Shown here: one piece after another, positions 43,027-51,455 of the stretch
How the letters are laid out: every line of letters starts with the position of its first letter
Position numbering within the stretch: position 1 is the stretch's first letter
NCBI RefSeq assembly: GCF_019029495.1
Contig: NZ_JAERQM010000008.1
Coordinates: forward strand, 1 to 64,000
From: Falsiroseomonas oleicola
Lineage (GTDB): Bacteria > Pseudomonadota > Alphaproteobacteria > Acetobacterales > Acetobacteraceae
DNA: 64,000 bases
Direction of reading: 5' to 3'
Translations under genes and position numbers: made by a program
Notes under the pieces: generated by a model
What the model was told of the DNA's origin: nothing
The model's database searches: none
The model's input: the letters and a program-made list of their open reading frames with translations, nothing else

Positions 43027-44619
43027 ATGTATCGCCGCAGCCTGATGGCCGGATTGGCCGCCGCCGGAACCCTGAAATTCGGGCTGCCCGCCCCGGCCCT
43101 GACCCAGGGCGCCGCCGCCCATACCCTGCGCTTCATCCCGCAGGCGGATGTCACCACGCTCGACCCGCTGAACACCACCAGCTACGGCGTGCGCAACCAC
43201 GGCCATATGTGCTGGGACACGCTGTATGGCCCGGACACCAACTTCGTTATGCGCCCGCAGCTCTGCGAAGGGCATGTGGTGGAGGATGACGGGCTGCGCT
43301 GGGTCTTCACCCTGCGCCCGGGCATCAAGTTCCATGACCTGGAGCCGATCCGTGCCCAGGACGCCATCGCCTCCATCGCCCGCTGGTCGGCGCGGGACAC
43401 GCTGGGCCAGACGCTGCGCGCCCGCACGGAATCGATGACGGCGCTGGATGAGCGCCGTTTCGAAATCCGCCTGAAGCAGAAGTTCGGCCCGATGCTGGAG
43501 GCGCTGGGCAAGCCTTCCTCCTACCCCTGCTTCATCTTCCCGGAGCGCTTCGCCACGGTCGACCCGACCCGCCCCTTCACCGAGGTCGTGGGCAGCGGCC
43601 CCTATCGCTTCGTGGCGAGTGAGCGCCTGTCCGGCGCCCGGGTGGTCTATCAGAAATTCGCCGAATACGTGCCGAACCCGAACCCGCCGAGCCTGCTGGG
43701 CGGCGCCAAGATCGCGCATTTCGAGCGGGTGGTGTTCAACATCATGCCGGATTCCGGCACCGCCGCCGCCGCAATCCAGGCCGGCGAGATCGACTGGTAC
43801 GAGCAGGTGGCGCCCGACCTGCGCCCCGTGCTGGCGCGCAACCGCGACATCACGGTGGAGCGGGTGGATTTCGGCGGGTTGATGGCGAATCTCCGCTTCA
43901 ACCACCTGCACGCGCCCTTCGATGATGTGCGGGTGCGCCGGGCGCTGCTGCATTCGATCAACCAGGCCGATTTCATGACCTCCATCATGGGTACCGACAA
44001 GGCGCTCTGGTCCGATGGCATGGGTCCCTTCCCGCGTTCCTCGCCCCTGGTGAATGACGAGGGCATCACCAACCTCACCGGTCCGCGCAGCTTCGACGCG
44101 GCCCGCGCGGCGCTGCGGGAGGCCGGCTACGCCAACCAGCCGGTGACGGTGCTGCACCCGACCGATGTGGTGAACAACAACACCCTGACCACGGTGCTCA
44201 CCGATGCGCTGAAACGCTCCGGCCTCAATGCCGAAAGCGCGACCAGCGACTGGGGCACGGTGCTGCAGCGCCGCGGCCGGATGGAACCGCCGGGCCAGGG
44301 CGGCTGGAATGCGCTGATCGTGCTGTTCGGCGGTGTCGACCTCGGCAATCCGGGCGTGCATCCGCTGCTGCGCGCCAATGGCCGCCAGGCCTGGTTCGGC
44401 TGGCCCACCAGCCCGGCGCTGGAGGCACTGCGCGACGAATGGCTGGAGGCGCCGGACCTCGACGCCCAGAAGGGCATCGCCCGCCGGCTGCAGGCGCAGT
44501 TCTGGCAGGACGTGCCCTTCATCCCCCTCGGCCAGTACTTTGTCGACAGCGCCTGGCGGAAGGATATCTCGACCCCGCAGAAGGGCATGGCGCTGCCGAT
44601 CAACGTGCGGAGGGTGTGA
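43027..44619 (+). CDS. peptide-type ABC substrate-binding protein
   Basis: 530 aa SBP_bac_5 receptor, distinct from the five-copy array. Export signal YRRSLMAGLAAAGTLKFGLP, then HTLRFIPQADVTTLDPLNTT, FTLRPGIKFHD and VGSGPYRFVASERLSGARVVYQKF. GGAG lies 6 nt before the ATG. No matching permeases adjoin, so it may use a distant or shared dipeptide transporter. Ligand unknown. It could also be a nickel or glutathione-type receptor. Confidence 0.9.
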   Translation: MYRRSLMAGLAAAGTLKFGLPAPALTQGAAAHTLRFIPQADVTTLDPLNTTSYGVRNHGHMCWDTLYGPDTNFVMRPQLCEGHVVEDDGLRWVFTLRPGIKFHDLEPIRAQDAIASIARWSARDTLGQTLRARTESMTALDERRFEIRLKQKFGPMLEALGKPSSYPCFIFPERFATVDPTRPFTEVVGSGPYRFVASERLSGARVVYQKFAEYVPNPNPPSLLGGAKIAHFERVVFNIMPDSGTAAAAIQAGEIDWYEQVAPDLRPVLARNRDITVERVDFGGLMANLRFNHLHAPFDDVRVRRALLHSINQADFMTSIMGTDKALWSDGMGPFPRSSPLVNDEGITNLTGPRSFDAARAALREAGYANQPVTVLHPTDVVNNNTLTTVLTDALKRSGLNAESATSDWGTVLQRRGRMEPPGQGGWNALIVLFGGVDLGNPGVHPLLRANGRQAWFGWPTSPALEALRDEWLEAPDLDAQKGIARRLQAQFWQDVPFIPLGQYFVDSAWRKDISTPQKGMALPINVRRV

Positions 44620-44692
44620 GGGATCGCCTGCGGCACGTTCATGGCGCGATGATTGCATGGTTGCAAGGAACCCATAGCAAGGACCCTTGCCC

Positions 44693-45682
44693 ATGCTGTC
44701 GCGCCGCGCCCTGCTCGCCGCCCCGGCCGGAACCCTGGCCGCGCCAACCCTGGCCGCGCCATCCCTGGCCCGCGCCCAGGGATGGGCGCCGGACCGGCCG
44801 ATCCGCCTGCTGATCGGCTTCCCACCGGGCGGCGCCTCCGATGCCGCCTTGCGCATCATCCAGCCCAGGCTTTCGGCACGTCTCGGCCAGAATGTGGTGG
44901 TCGAGAATCGCGCCGGCGCCGGCGGCAACCTCGCGGCGGATGCCGCGGCCAAGGCGCTGCCGGATGGCACCACGATGGTCTCCGCCAATATCGGCACGCT
45001 GGCTGTGAACCCGGCGCTGATGCGCTCCATGCCCTTCGACCCGATCGCGGACCTCGCGCCGCTGTCGATGATCTTCAACGCCACCAATGTGCTGGTGGTG
45101 CCGGCCACAAAACCCTTCCGCAGCGTGGCGGATATCCTGGCGGCGGCGAAGGCGCGGCCGGATACGCTGACCTATGGCACGGGCGGCGTCGGCTCCCCGG
45201 GTCATCTCTGCGGTATCCTGCTGGACAGCATCGCCGGGGTGAAGACCGTGGCCGTGCCCTATCGTGGCGGAGGGCCGCAGATGCTTGGGCTGCTGGCGGG
45301 GGAGCAGGATTTCGCCTTCTCCCCGATCGGCAACGTCACCACCCATGTCGCCGCCGGCACCCTGCGCGCTTTGGCGGTTGCCACCCGCGGCCGGGCGCCA
45401 TCCCTGCCCGATGTGCCGACCATGATCGAATCCGGCCTGGCCGATTTCGAGGTGCTGAACTGGGACGGCGTGCTGGTGCCCAGGGCCACCCCCGCCCCGA
45501 TCCGCACCCGCCTGGGCGACACGCTGCGGGAGGTGCTGGCCGATCCGGAGGTGGCCGTTGAATTCAGCCGCCGCGGCCTGACCCCGCGCCCGACCAGCGA
45601 GGCGGATTTCGCCGCCCAACTCGCCGCCGACAGCCAGCGCTGGCAGCGCCTGATCCGCGCCGCGGGCATCGAGCCGAGCTGA
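44693..45682 (+). CDS. Bug-family tricarboxylate transporter substrate-binding protein
   Basis: 329 aa orphan Bug/TctC receptor, the fourth in the window. Signal LSRRALLAAPAGTLAAPTL, then APDRPIRLLIGFPPGGASD, VENRAGAGGNLAADA and AVPYRGGGPQM. AAGGA lies 9 nt before ATG 44693. A hairpin and the exporter gene follow. No membrane subunits adjoin, so it must share a distant TctAB pair or act as a signal receptor. Ligand unknown. Confidence 0.93.
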   Translation: MLSRRALLAAPAGTLAAPTLAAPSLARAQGWAPDRPIRLLIGFPPGGASDAALRIIQPRLSARLGQNVVVENRAGAGGNLAADAAAKALPDGTTMVSANIGTLAVNPALMRSMPFDPIADLAPLSMIFNATNVLVVPATKPFRSVADILAAAKARPDTLTYGTGGVGSPGHLCGILLDSIAGVKTVAVPYRGGGPQMLGLLAGEQDFAFSPIGNVTTHVAAGTLRALAVATRGRAPSLPDVPTMIESGLADFEVLNWDGVLVPRATPAPIRTRLGDTLREVLADPEVAVEFSRRGLTPRPTSEADFAAQLAADSQRWQRLIRAAGIEPS

Positions 45683-45695
45683 GATTGCAGCCCAA

Positions 45696-45724
45696 GCATG
45701 GGGTGGTGTATCGCCACCCCATGC
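45696..45724 (+). promoter_or_regulatory. hairpin enclosing the exporter start codon
   Basis: 11-bp perfect inverted repeat GCATGGGGTGG-N7-CCACCCCATGC. The ATG of the ABC exporter (45721) lies in the right arm, so folded mRNA would hide it. GTG codons at 45703 and 45706 lie in the left arm and are alternative starts. No T tract, so it is not a typical terminator. Confidence 0.6.
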
Positions 45725-47445
45725 TCCGACAATTCCTCGGCTTCTACCGCCCGCACCGCCGCCTGGTGCTGGTGGCCTTCGGCTCGGCCGCGCTCTCCGG
45801 CCTGCTGGAGCTTGGCTTTCCCATGGCCGTGCGCGGCTTCATCGACCATCTGCTGCCGCAGCAGGACATGGGCGTGGTGGCGCTGGCGGTGGCCGTGCTG
45901 CTGGCGGTCTACCTGCTGAATGCTGGGCTGATGGCGGTGGTCACCTATTGGGGCCATGTGCTGGGCATCGCCATCGAGACGGAGCTGCGCGGTCGCGCCT
46001 TCGACCATCTGATGCGGCTGTCCTTCCGCTTCTACGACAACCAGAAGACCGGCCACCTGGTCGGCCGCGTCACCAAGAACCTGGAGGATATCGGGGAGGT
46101 CGCGCATCACGGGCCGGAAGACCTGCTGATCGCGGTGCTGACCTTCCTCGGCGCCTTCACCCTGATGCTGCTGGTCAGCCCGCCTTTGGCCCTGCTGACG
46201 GCGGCGATCGTGCCGCTGATCGGCTGGGTGGTGGCGCATTTCGGCGGGCGGATGACGCTCAACTGGCAGGCCCAGTTCGGCCGCGTCGGCGCCTTCAATG
46301 CCCGCATCGAGGAAGCCGTCGGCGGCATCCGCGTGGTCAAGGCCTTTGCGAACGAGGCGCATGAGCGGAAGCTGTTCGCGGCGGACAATGCGAAGTACCG
46401 CACCACCAAGCTCGACGCCTACCGCATCATGGCCATCAGCATGACGCTGAACTACCTGGGCATGCGGCTGGTGCAGCTTGTGGTGATGCTGGCGGGTGCC
46501 GCCTTCATCGTGGCGGGCACGCTCTCCATCGGCGATTTCGTCGCCTTCCTGCTGCTGGTCGGCGTGTTCTACCGGCCGCTGGAGAAGATCAACGCCGTCA
46601 TCGAGACCTATCCCAAGGGCATCGCCGGCTTCCGGTCCTATCTCGACCTGCTGGCCACCGCGCCCGACATCGCCGATGCGCCGGATGCCATCGAGGCCCC
46701 GCCACTGAAGGGCGCCGTGCGGTTCGAGGGCGTGACCTTCGGCTATACGCCGGACCGGCCGGTGCTGCGCGACCTGTCGCTGTCGGTGGCGCCGGGAGAG
46801 ACCATCGCCCTGGTGGGGCCATCAGGGGCCGGCAAGACCACCATCTGCGCTTTGCTGCCGCGATTCTATGAGGTGGAGGCCGGGCGCATCACCATCGACG
46901 GCATCGACATCCGTCGGATGACCCTCGCCTCCCTGCGCGGCCAGATCGGGCTGGTGCAGCAGGATGTCTTCCTGTTTGCCGGCAGCATCCGCCAGAACAT
47001 CGCTTATGGCCGCCTCGGCGCCAGCGATGCCGAGATCCTGGAAGCCGCCCGCCGCGCCCGGCTGGATGCGCTGATCGCCGACCTGCCGGAGGGGCTGGAC
47101 ACGCTGATCGGCGAGCGGGGCGTGAAGCTTTCCGGCGGGCAGAAGCAGCGCCTCGCCATCGCCCGCATCTTCCTGATGAACCCGCCCATCCTGATCCTGG
47201 ACGAGGCGACCAGCGCCCTGGATACGGAGACGGAGCGCGCCATCCAGCAGGCGCTGGCCGAGCTGGCCGCGGGCCGCACCACCCTGGTCATCGCCCATCG
47301 CCTGGCCACCATTCGCGATGCCGACCGCATCCTGGTGGTGACGCCCGAGGGTATCGCGGAACAGGGCAGCCACCAGGAATTGCTGGCGGCGAATGGCCAT
47401 TATCGCCGGCTGCATGAGGCGCAGTTTGCCTCGGCGGCGGAATAG
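45721..47445 (+). CDS. ABC exporter (MsbA-like fused permease-ATPase)
   Basis: 574 aa homodimeric exporter half-unit. Six membrane helices (about 1-300) contain ELRGRAFDHLMRLSFRFYDNQKTG. The ATPase domain has Walker A GPSGAGKTT, the Q-loop, signature LSGGQKQRLAIARIF and Walker B ILILDEATSALDTE. It is MsbA/lipid-A-like or a multidrug exporter; the substrate is unproven. The ATG at 45721 is chosen over a TTG further upstream. Confidence 0.92.
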   Translation: MLRQFLGFYRPHRRLVLVAFGSAALSGLLELGFPMAVRGFIDHLLPQQDMGVVALAVAVLLAVYLLNAGLMAVVTYWGHVLGIAIETELRGRAFDHLMRLSFRFYDNQKTGHLVGRVTKNLEDIGEVAHHGPEDLLIAVLTFLGAFTLMLLVSPPLALLTAAIVPLIGWVVAHFGGRMTLNWQAQFGRVGAFNARIEEAVGGIRVVKAFANEAHERKLFAADNAKYRTTKLDAYRIMAISMTLNYLGMRLVQLVVMLAGAAFIVAGTLSIGDFVAFLLLVGVFYRPLEKINAVIETYPKGIAGFRSYLDLLATAPDIADAPDAIEAPPLKGAVRFEGVTFGYTPDRPVLRDLSLSVAPGETIALVGPSGAGKTTICALLPRFYEVEAGRITIDGIDIRRMTLASLRGQIGLVQQDVFLFAGSIRQNIAYGRLGASDAEILEAARRARLDALIADLPEGLDTLIGERGVKLSGGQKQRLAIARIFLMNPPILILDEATSALDTETERAIQQALAELAAGRTTLVIAHRLATIRDADRILVVTPEGIAEQGSHQELLAANGHYRRLHEAQFASAAE

Positions 47446-47446
47446 C

Positions 47447-47722
47447 TCAACGCCAGCCGGAACGCCGCTCGCAGGCCTCCCGCGCCCGCGGATTAGCCCG
47501 CTCCCACTGGGTGATGGAGCGGGTCTCGCTGTTCGGCATGCGGTTGTTCATGCAGGTGCAGTAGTCGCGCACGATCCGGGTTGAAACCCGTGCATCCCGG
47601 TTGTCCCGCAGACACTGGTTGATCCAGCGCCGGTCATCGGCGGAGGAGGAAGACCCGCTGGTGACGCAGCCCGGGGTGATCAGCACCGCGAGCAGAAGCA
47701 TGGACCCCGATGCGCGCCGCAT
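47447..47722 (-). CDS. small putative lipoprotein
   Basis: 91 aa. SMLLLAVLITPGC is a signal with a lipobox-like end (TPGC, non-canonical), followed by a Ser-rich spacer and RDYCTCMNNRMPN with two Cys that may form a disulphide. AAGGG precedes the ATG. Function is unknown; it may be an outer-membrane or periplasmic lipoprotein. It converges with the ABC exporter gene, 1 bp between stops. Confidence 0.6.
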   Translation of the reverse strand: MRRASGSMLLLAVLITPGCVTSGSSSSADDRRWINQCLRDNRDARVSTRIVRDYCTCMNNRMPNSETRSITQWERANPRAREACERRSGWR

Positions 47723-47792
47723 GTCGCCCTTCCCACGGCCATGATGGCCGCTGGCGAAACGTTGCATCGGCGACCCGTGGCGACAAGCGGGT

Positions 47793-48218
47793 TCAGCGCA
47801 GACGCCGCCGCTCCTCCTCGATCCGCCGCTGTTGTTCGGCCAACCGGCGCTGTTGCTCGGCGAGCTGGCGGTCGCGTTCACGCAACTGCTGCTGCTGCTG
47901 CTGTTCCCGGCCGTAGCGGCCCTGCCGGCCTTCCCGCCGCGATTCCCGCTCCCGCGCCTCGGCCCGGCCGCGCTCATAGGCCTCCCGCTCGCGTTCCCGC
48001 GCCTCGCGGTCGCGTTCCCGGCCCTCGCGCTCCCGCTCGCGCTGCTGGCGGTGCGCCTCCTCCTGCTGCCGCTGCGCCTCGCGCGGGTCGCCGCCCTGGA
48101 ACTGGCGTAGCACCTCGCCGAGCAGGTCCTGCTGCTGGGCGAAAGCGGGCGTGGCGAGCAGGGCGGCGGCGGCGCCCAGGGTGCTGAAAAAGGCCCGGCG
48201 TGATGAGATGTGTCGCAT
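47793..48218 (-). CDS. exported low-complexity Arg/Glu/Gln-rich protein
   Basis: 141 aa. Export signal (SSRRAFFSTLGAAAALLATPAFAQ) is followed by about 110 residues almost only of Arg, Glu and Gln with heptad-like repeats (REREREGRERDREARERER, LAEQQRRLAEQQRRIEEERR), so a highly charged coiled coil or disordered rod is predicted. It may bind polyanions or the cell wall. No family is recognised. Confidence 0.6.
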   Translation of the reverse strand: MRHISSRRAFFSTLGAAAALLATPAFAQQQDLLGEVLRQFQGGDPREAQRQQEEAHRQQREREREGRERDREAREREREAYERGRAEARERESRREGRQGRYGREQQQQQQLRERDRQLAEQQRRLAEQQRRIEEERRRLR

Positions 48219-48271
48219 GGCGTGATCTCCCGTTGCGGAAGAAACGCGCCATGCGACCTGGCGTTGCGCCC

Positions 48272-49174
48272 TCAGCAGGCGACGGCGCGAAAGACGCGGG
48301 ACGGGGTGACGAACTCCTCCTGCGCCGCGACCGTCAGGATTTCCCGGGATCCGGCCTCCGCCGTGCGCCGCAGCAGCCCGTGGATGGAGGAGGCGGCGGC
48401 CGAGAGCGCGACGGAGGGCTCGCCCCAGCGCAGCCGGTGGAACAGGAACAGCGCCGCGATGGCATCCCCCGCGCCATTCACCGAAATCGGCAGCAGCGGG
48501 GTGCGGATGCGGAAGAAGCGCCCACCCTCCCCCACCAGCATGTCCATCGCATCCGCCGGCGTGTCCTCGACATGCAGGGAGGTCACCAGCACGCAGCGCG
48601 GCCCCCTGGCCTGCAAGGCGGCGATGGCGGCCTTGGCGCTGTCGAGGCCGGTGATCGTCAGGCCGGTCAGCCATTCCAGCTCGAACTGGTTCGGCGTGAG
48701 GATATCGGCCGCCGGCACCGCCCGGTCGCGCATGAATTCCGGAATGCCCGGGCGGACGAAGACGCCGCGGCCGACATCGCCGATCACCGGGTCGCAGCAA
48801 TACATCGCCCCCGGATTGGCCGCCTTCACCTTGGCCACCGCCGAGAGGATGGCGGCGCCAGTGCCCGGGTCGCCCATATAGCCCGACAGCACCGCATCGC
48901 AGCGCTCCAGCGCGCCGCGCTCGGCAATGCCCAGCACCAGTTCCTCGATCAGCTCGCTGGCAAAGACCTGGCCGCGCCAGGCGCCGTAGCCGGTGTGGTT
49001 GGAGAACTGCACCGTGTTCAGCGCCCAGACCTCCGCCCCCAGCCGTTGCAGCGGAAACACGGCGGAGGTGTTGCCGACATGGCCATAGGCGACCCAGGAC
49101 TGGATCGACATGATGTTGAGCGGCCGGCCCGCATCGGCCGGCGACACGGCTTGGTTGATCCCCGGCTGGTTCAT
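48272..49174 (-). CDS. pdxY: pyridoxal kinase
   Basis: 300 aa ribokinase-fold enzyme that phosphorylates pyridoxal in vitamin B6 salvage. Matches to E. coli PdxY are clear: VAYGHVGNTSAVFPLQRLGA, ALNTVQFSNHTGYGAW, AVLSGYMG, DPVIGDVGRGVFV and ITPNQFELEWL, with the GAGDA anion hole near the C-terminus. Its ATG overlaps the SDR stop by ATGA, so the two are coupled. An N-terminal extension of about 20 residues precedes the IQS motif. Confidence 0.93.
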   Translation of the reverse strand: MNQPGINQAVSPADAGRPLNIMSIQSWVAYGHVGNTSAVFPLQRLGAEVWALNTVQFSNHTGYGAWRGQVFASELIEELVLGIAERGALERCDAVLSGYMGDPGTGAAILSAVAKVKAANPGAMYCCDPVIGDVGRGVFVRPGIPEFMRDRAVPAADILTPNQFELEWLTGLTITGLDSAKAAIAALQARGPRCVLVTSLHVEDTPADAMDMLVGEGGRFFRIRTPLLPISVNGAGDAIAALFLFHRLRWGEPSVALSAAASSIHGLLRRTAEAGSREILTVAAQEEFVTPSRVFRAVAC

Positions 49175-49917
49175 GCGCAGCGCCCCCCATCCACCGGCAG
49201 CAGCACCCCGGTGATGAAGTTGGAGGCATCCTCGGCCAGCCAGAGGCAGGCATTGGCGATATCGGCCGGGGTGGACATGCGGCCGAGCGGCACGCTGGCC
49301 ACGAACTTCGCCCGCATCTCCGGCGTGTCCGGCCCGCCCATGAAGGCCTCCAGCAGTCCCGTCGCGCCGATCACCGGGCAGACGGCGTTCACCCGGATAT
49401 TGTCCTTGGCGAATTCCTGCGCCATCGCCTGGGTCGCGGTGTTCACCGCCCCCTTGGTGGAATTGTACCAGGTCAGCCCCGGCCGCGGCCGGATGCCGGC
49501 GGTGGAGGCGATGTTGATGATCGACCCGCCGCGCCCCTGGCGCTGCATCACCGGCACCGCTTCCCGCACCATCCAGAAGATGGATTTGACGTTGACGGCA
49601 TAGACCCGGTCGAACTCGTCCTCCGTCACCTCCAGGATCGGCTTGTTCCGGTGGGTGGTGCCGGCGTTGTTCAGCACGATGTCGAGCCCGCCGAACTCCT
49701 CCACCGCACGGGCGACGATGGCGCGCACCGCCGCTTCCTCCGCCACATCGCCGCCGACCGGGGTGCCGCCGATCTCCTTGGCCAGGCGCGCGGCGCCTTC
49801 CAGGTTCTGGTCGGCGCAGATCACCCAGGCGCCCTCGGCGGCGAAGCGGCGGGCGATGCCCTCCCCGAAGCCGGAGGCCGCGCCGGTGACGATGGCGGAT
49901 TTTCCCTGCAGACGCAT
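49171..49917 (-). CDS. short-chain dehydrogenase/reductase (SDR)
   Basis: 248 aa classical SDR: NAD(P) motif TGAASGFGEGIA, NNAG, catalytic Ser in NIASTAG and YNSTK catalytic Tyr/Lys, with VDGG near the end. The substrate is unknown. It is coupled by ATGA to pdxY downstream, but that pairing gives no clear pathway. The start codon is chosen at 49917; upstream in-frame sequence to 50097 is not coding-like. Confidence 0.9.
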   Translation of the reverse strand: MRLQGKSAIVTGAASGFGEGIARRFAAEGAWVICADQNLEGAARLAKEIGGTPVGGDVAEEAAVRAIVARAVEEFGGLDIVLNNAGTTHRNKPILEVTEDEFDRVYAVNVKSIFWMVREAVPVMQRQGRGGSIINIASTAGIRPRPGLTWYNSTKGAVNTATQAMAQEFAKDNIRVNAVCPVIGATGLLEAFMGGPDTPEMRAKFVASVPLGRMSTPADIANACLWLAEDASNFITGVLLPVDGGRCA

Positions 49918-50116
49918 GCGGCATTCCCCAATGACAGGCCGCCGAGGCCGGGCGACCATGGCAGGATCGGCCAAGCGGCGCGGTGGCTCAATGGGGGGAT
50001 GCGGGCTTCTGCCCCTTGGGCCGCAAGGTTGCGCCGCCCCCGCCTGTCCTCTATAGGCCGTTTTCCCGCGCCTGCCGGTCGCTGTCGGTGGGCCCATCAG
50101 CGTGAGCGCCCCTGCG

Positions 50117-50347
50117 ATGAAGCCCGATATCCATCCCGAGTATCACACCATCAACGTCATCATGACGGATGGTTATGCCTATACGACCCGGTCCTGCTAC
50201 GGGAAGGAAGGCGACACCATTCGCCTGGACATCGACCCCAAGTCGCACCCGGCCTGGACCGGCCAGCAGCGCGTGATGGACACGGGCGGCCAGATCGCCA
50301 AGTTCAACAAGAAGTTCGCTGGCCTGGGCATCCGCAAGACCGCCTGA
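50117..50347 (+). CDS. rpmE: 50S ribosomal protein L31
   Basis: 76 aa, matching alphaproteobacterial L31: [44 protein letters not shown], then [16 protein letters not shown]. It lacks the CxxC zinc ribbon of zinc-containing L31, so it is the C- form. ATG 50117 is preferred to a GTG 15 nt upstream from homology. A strong terminator follows. Confidence 0.95.
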   Translation: MKPDIHPEYHTINVIMTDGYAYTTRSCYGKEGDTIRLDIDPKSHPAWTGQQRVMDTGGQIAKFNKKFAGLGIRKTA

Positions 50348-50376
50348 TCCGGCGCGGGGTTCCCGATTGGCGAGGG

Positions 50377-50404
50377 GGGCGTGCCCGATGGGCGCGCCCT
50401 TTTT
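50377..50404 (+). terminator. intrinsic terminator after rpmE
   Basis: 10-bp stem (one G-U) around GAT (50377-50386/50390-50399) followed by T5. It separates rpmE from the heat-shock promoter 20 bp downstream. Confidence 0.85.
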
Positions 50405-50420
50405 GCGTGTTGGGCGCCCT

Positions 50421-50449
50421 CTTGAAGCCGTTCCGGCGGCTGCCTAACT
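50421..50449 (+). promoter_or_regulatory. candidate RpoH (sigma-32) promoter
   Basis: CTTGAA (50421-50426), 17 nt, then CTAACT (50444-50449), resembling the alphaproteobacterial RpoH pattern CTTGAA-N17-CYTAT. It would start a leader of about 120 nt ahead of the small heat-shock gene. Confidence 0.55.
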
Positions 50450-50455
50450 CCTGCG

Positions 50456-50574
50456 TGCTGGCGGTGCCCGATCGGGGCCGACAGCGCGGAAGCCGGACCA
50501 TGTCGCCCGCTGAGCGGGGGCAGACCACCCGGTGATCCGCCGTGCAACGACCTTGCTACCGCAGGAGGTCTTCC
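50456..50574 (+). promoter_or_regulatory. ROSE-like RNA thermometer, hsp20 leader
   Basis: The leader ends in a hairpin GACCUUGCU-ACCGC-AGGAGGUC (50549-50570). CUUGCU pairs with AGGAG, leaving one unpaired G (50555), exactly the ROSE hallmark U(U/C)GCU opposite the ribosome site. Upstream GC hairpins such as CCCGC-TGA-GCGGG support a multi-hairpin ROSE leader. At low temperature the site is masked; heat opens it. The 5' limit is inferred from the promoter. Confidence 0.75.
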
Positions 50575-51057
50575 GTGAACGCTTTCGATTTCTCGCCCCT
50601 GTTCCGTTCCGCCATCGGTTTCGACCGTATGGCCCGCCTGGTGGAAAACGCCCGCGCGGCGGCGGATGGGCCCAGCTACCCGCCCTACAATATCGAGAAG
50701 ACCGGTGAGGACAGCTACGTGCTGACCATGGCCGTCGCCGGCTTCGGTCCCGACGACATCGAGGTCACGGCGCATGACAACACCCTGACCGTCGCCGGCA
50801 AGGCCGCGCCCGCCCCTGCCAATACCCAGGACAATGGCCGCGTCCTGTATCGTGGCATCGCCGGCCGTGCCTTCGAGCGGCGCTTCGTCCTCGCCGACCA
50901 TATCGTCATCGAGGGCGCGCAGCTTGAACACGGCCTGCTGCATGTGGCGCTGAAGCGCCAGGTGCCGGAGGCGCTGAAGCCGCGCCGGATCGAGATCCAG
51001 GCCCCCAAGACGCAGCGGGTGCTGGAGCAGGCGGCGCCGCAGGCCCAGGCGGCCTGA
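50575..51057 (+). CDS. small heat-shock protein (Hsp20/IbpA-like)
   Basis: 160 aa chaperone that holds unfolding proteins. The alpha-crystallin core begins YPPYNIEKTGEDSYVLTMAVAG and includes VAGKAA and RGIAGRAFERRFVLADHI. Start is GTG 50575, because GCAGGAGG lies 6 nt upstream; homologs begin at the same NAFDFSPLF. Expression is predicted to be heat-induced through an RpoH promoter and a ROSE leader. Terminator directly follows. Confidence 0.93.
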   Translation: MNAFDFSPLFRSAIGFDRMARLVENARAAADGPSYPPYNIEKTGEDSYVLTMAVAGFGPDDIEVTAHDNTLTVAGKAAPAPANTQDNGRVLYRGIAGRAFERRFVLADHIVIEGAQLEHGLLHVALKRQVPEALKPRRIEIQAPKTQRVLEQAAPQAQAA

Positions 51058-51078
51058 GGCCGTCTTCCTTGCCAACCG

Positions 51079-51107
51079 GGCCGGCGGAGCAATCCGCCGG
51101 CCTTTTT
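51079..51107 (+). terminator. intrinsic terminator after hsp20
   Basis: Perfect 10-bp stem, GCAA loop (51079-51088/51093-51102), followed by T5 at 51103-51107. Confidence 0.9.
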
Positions 51108-51114
51108 CGTTGGC

Positions 51115-51306
51115 TCAGCCGGGCCGCTTGAAGAACAGGTCGGCCGCCGCCTTGCTGGCCTGGCGCTTTCCGATCTCGGTCTCGGCCCGCGCGATCTCGG
51201 CCCGGAGCTGGTCGATATAGGCGCGCAGCTCGGCTTCGTCCCAGCGGTCGATCACCGGGGGCTTGAAGCGCCCGGTCGGGCGCGGCCCCTCCTCCTCGAT
51301 CATCAT
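51115..51306 (-). CDS. DUF1192 family protein
   Basis: 63 aa coiled-coil protein: VIDRWDEAELRAYIDQLRAEIARAETEI, then ASKAAADLFFK, as in DUF1192. A typical alphaproteobacterial partner of the TrcR gene, with which it is divergent. Role unknown. Start may be 51306 or 51303. Confidence 0.85.
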   Translation of the reverse strand: MMIEEEGPRPTGRFKPPVIDRWDEAELRAYIDQLRAEIARAETEIGKRQASKAAADLFFKRPG

Positions 51307-51455
51307 GCGGCCAGCCTCATTCCTTATCGTCCAGGGTCCCGCGAGCCTTTGACCCGGCCCCGGCTGCTCTCTATATCCGAAATTGACGAGGCGCGGGCGC
51401 CCCGGCGGCAGCGTGGTCGCATGCCCGGGCCGCGGCCCGAACCACAAAGGGTCCC

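Noticed and set aside
45685-45720. TTG start for the ABC exporter
   Set aside because: Lies 2 nt after the Bug stop without a ribosome site; the first membrane segment begins after ATG 45721.
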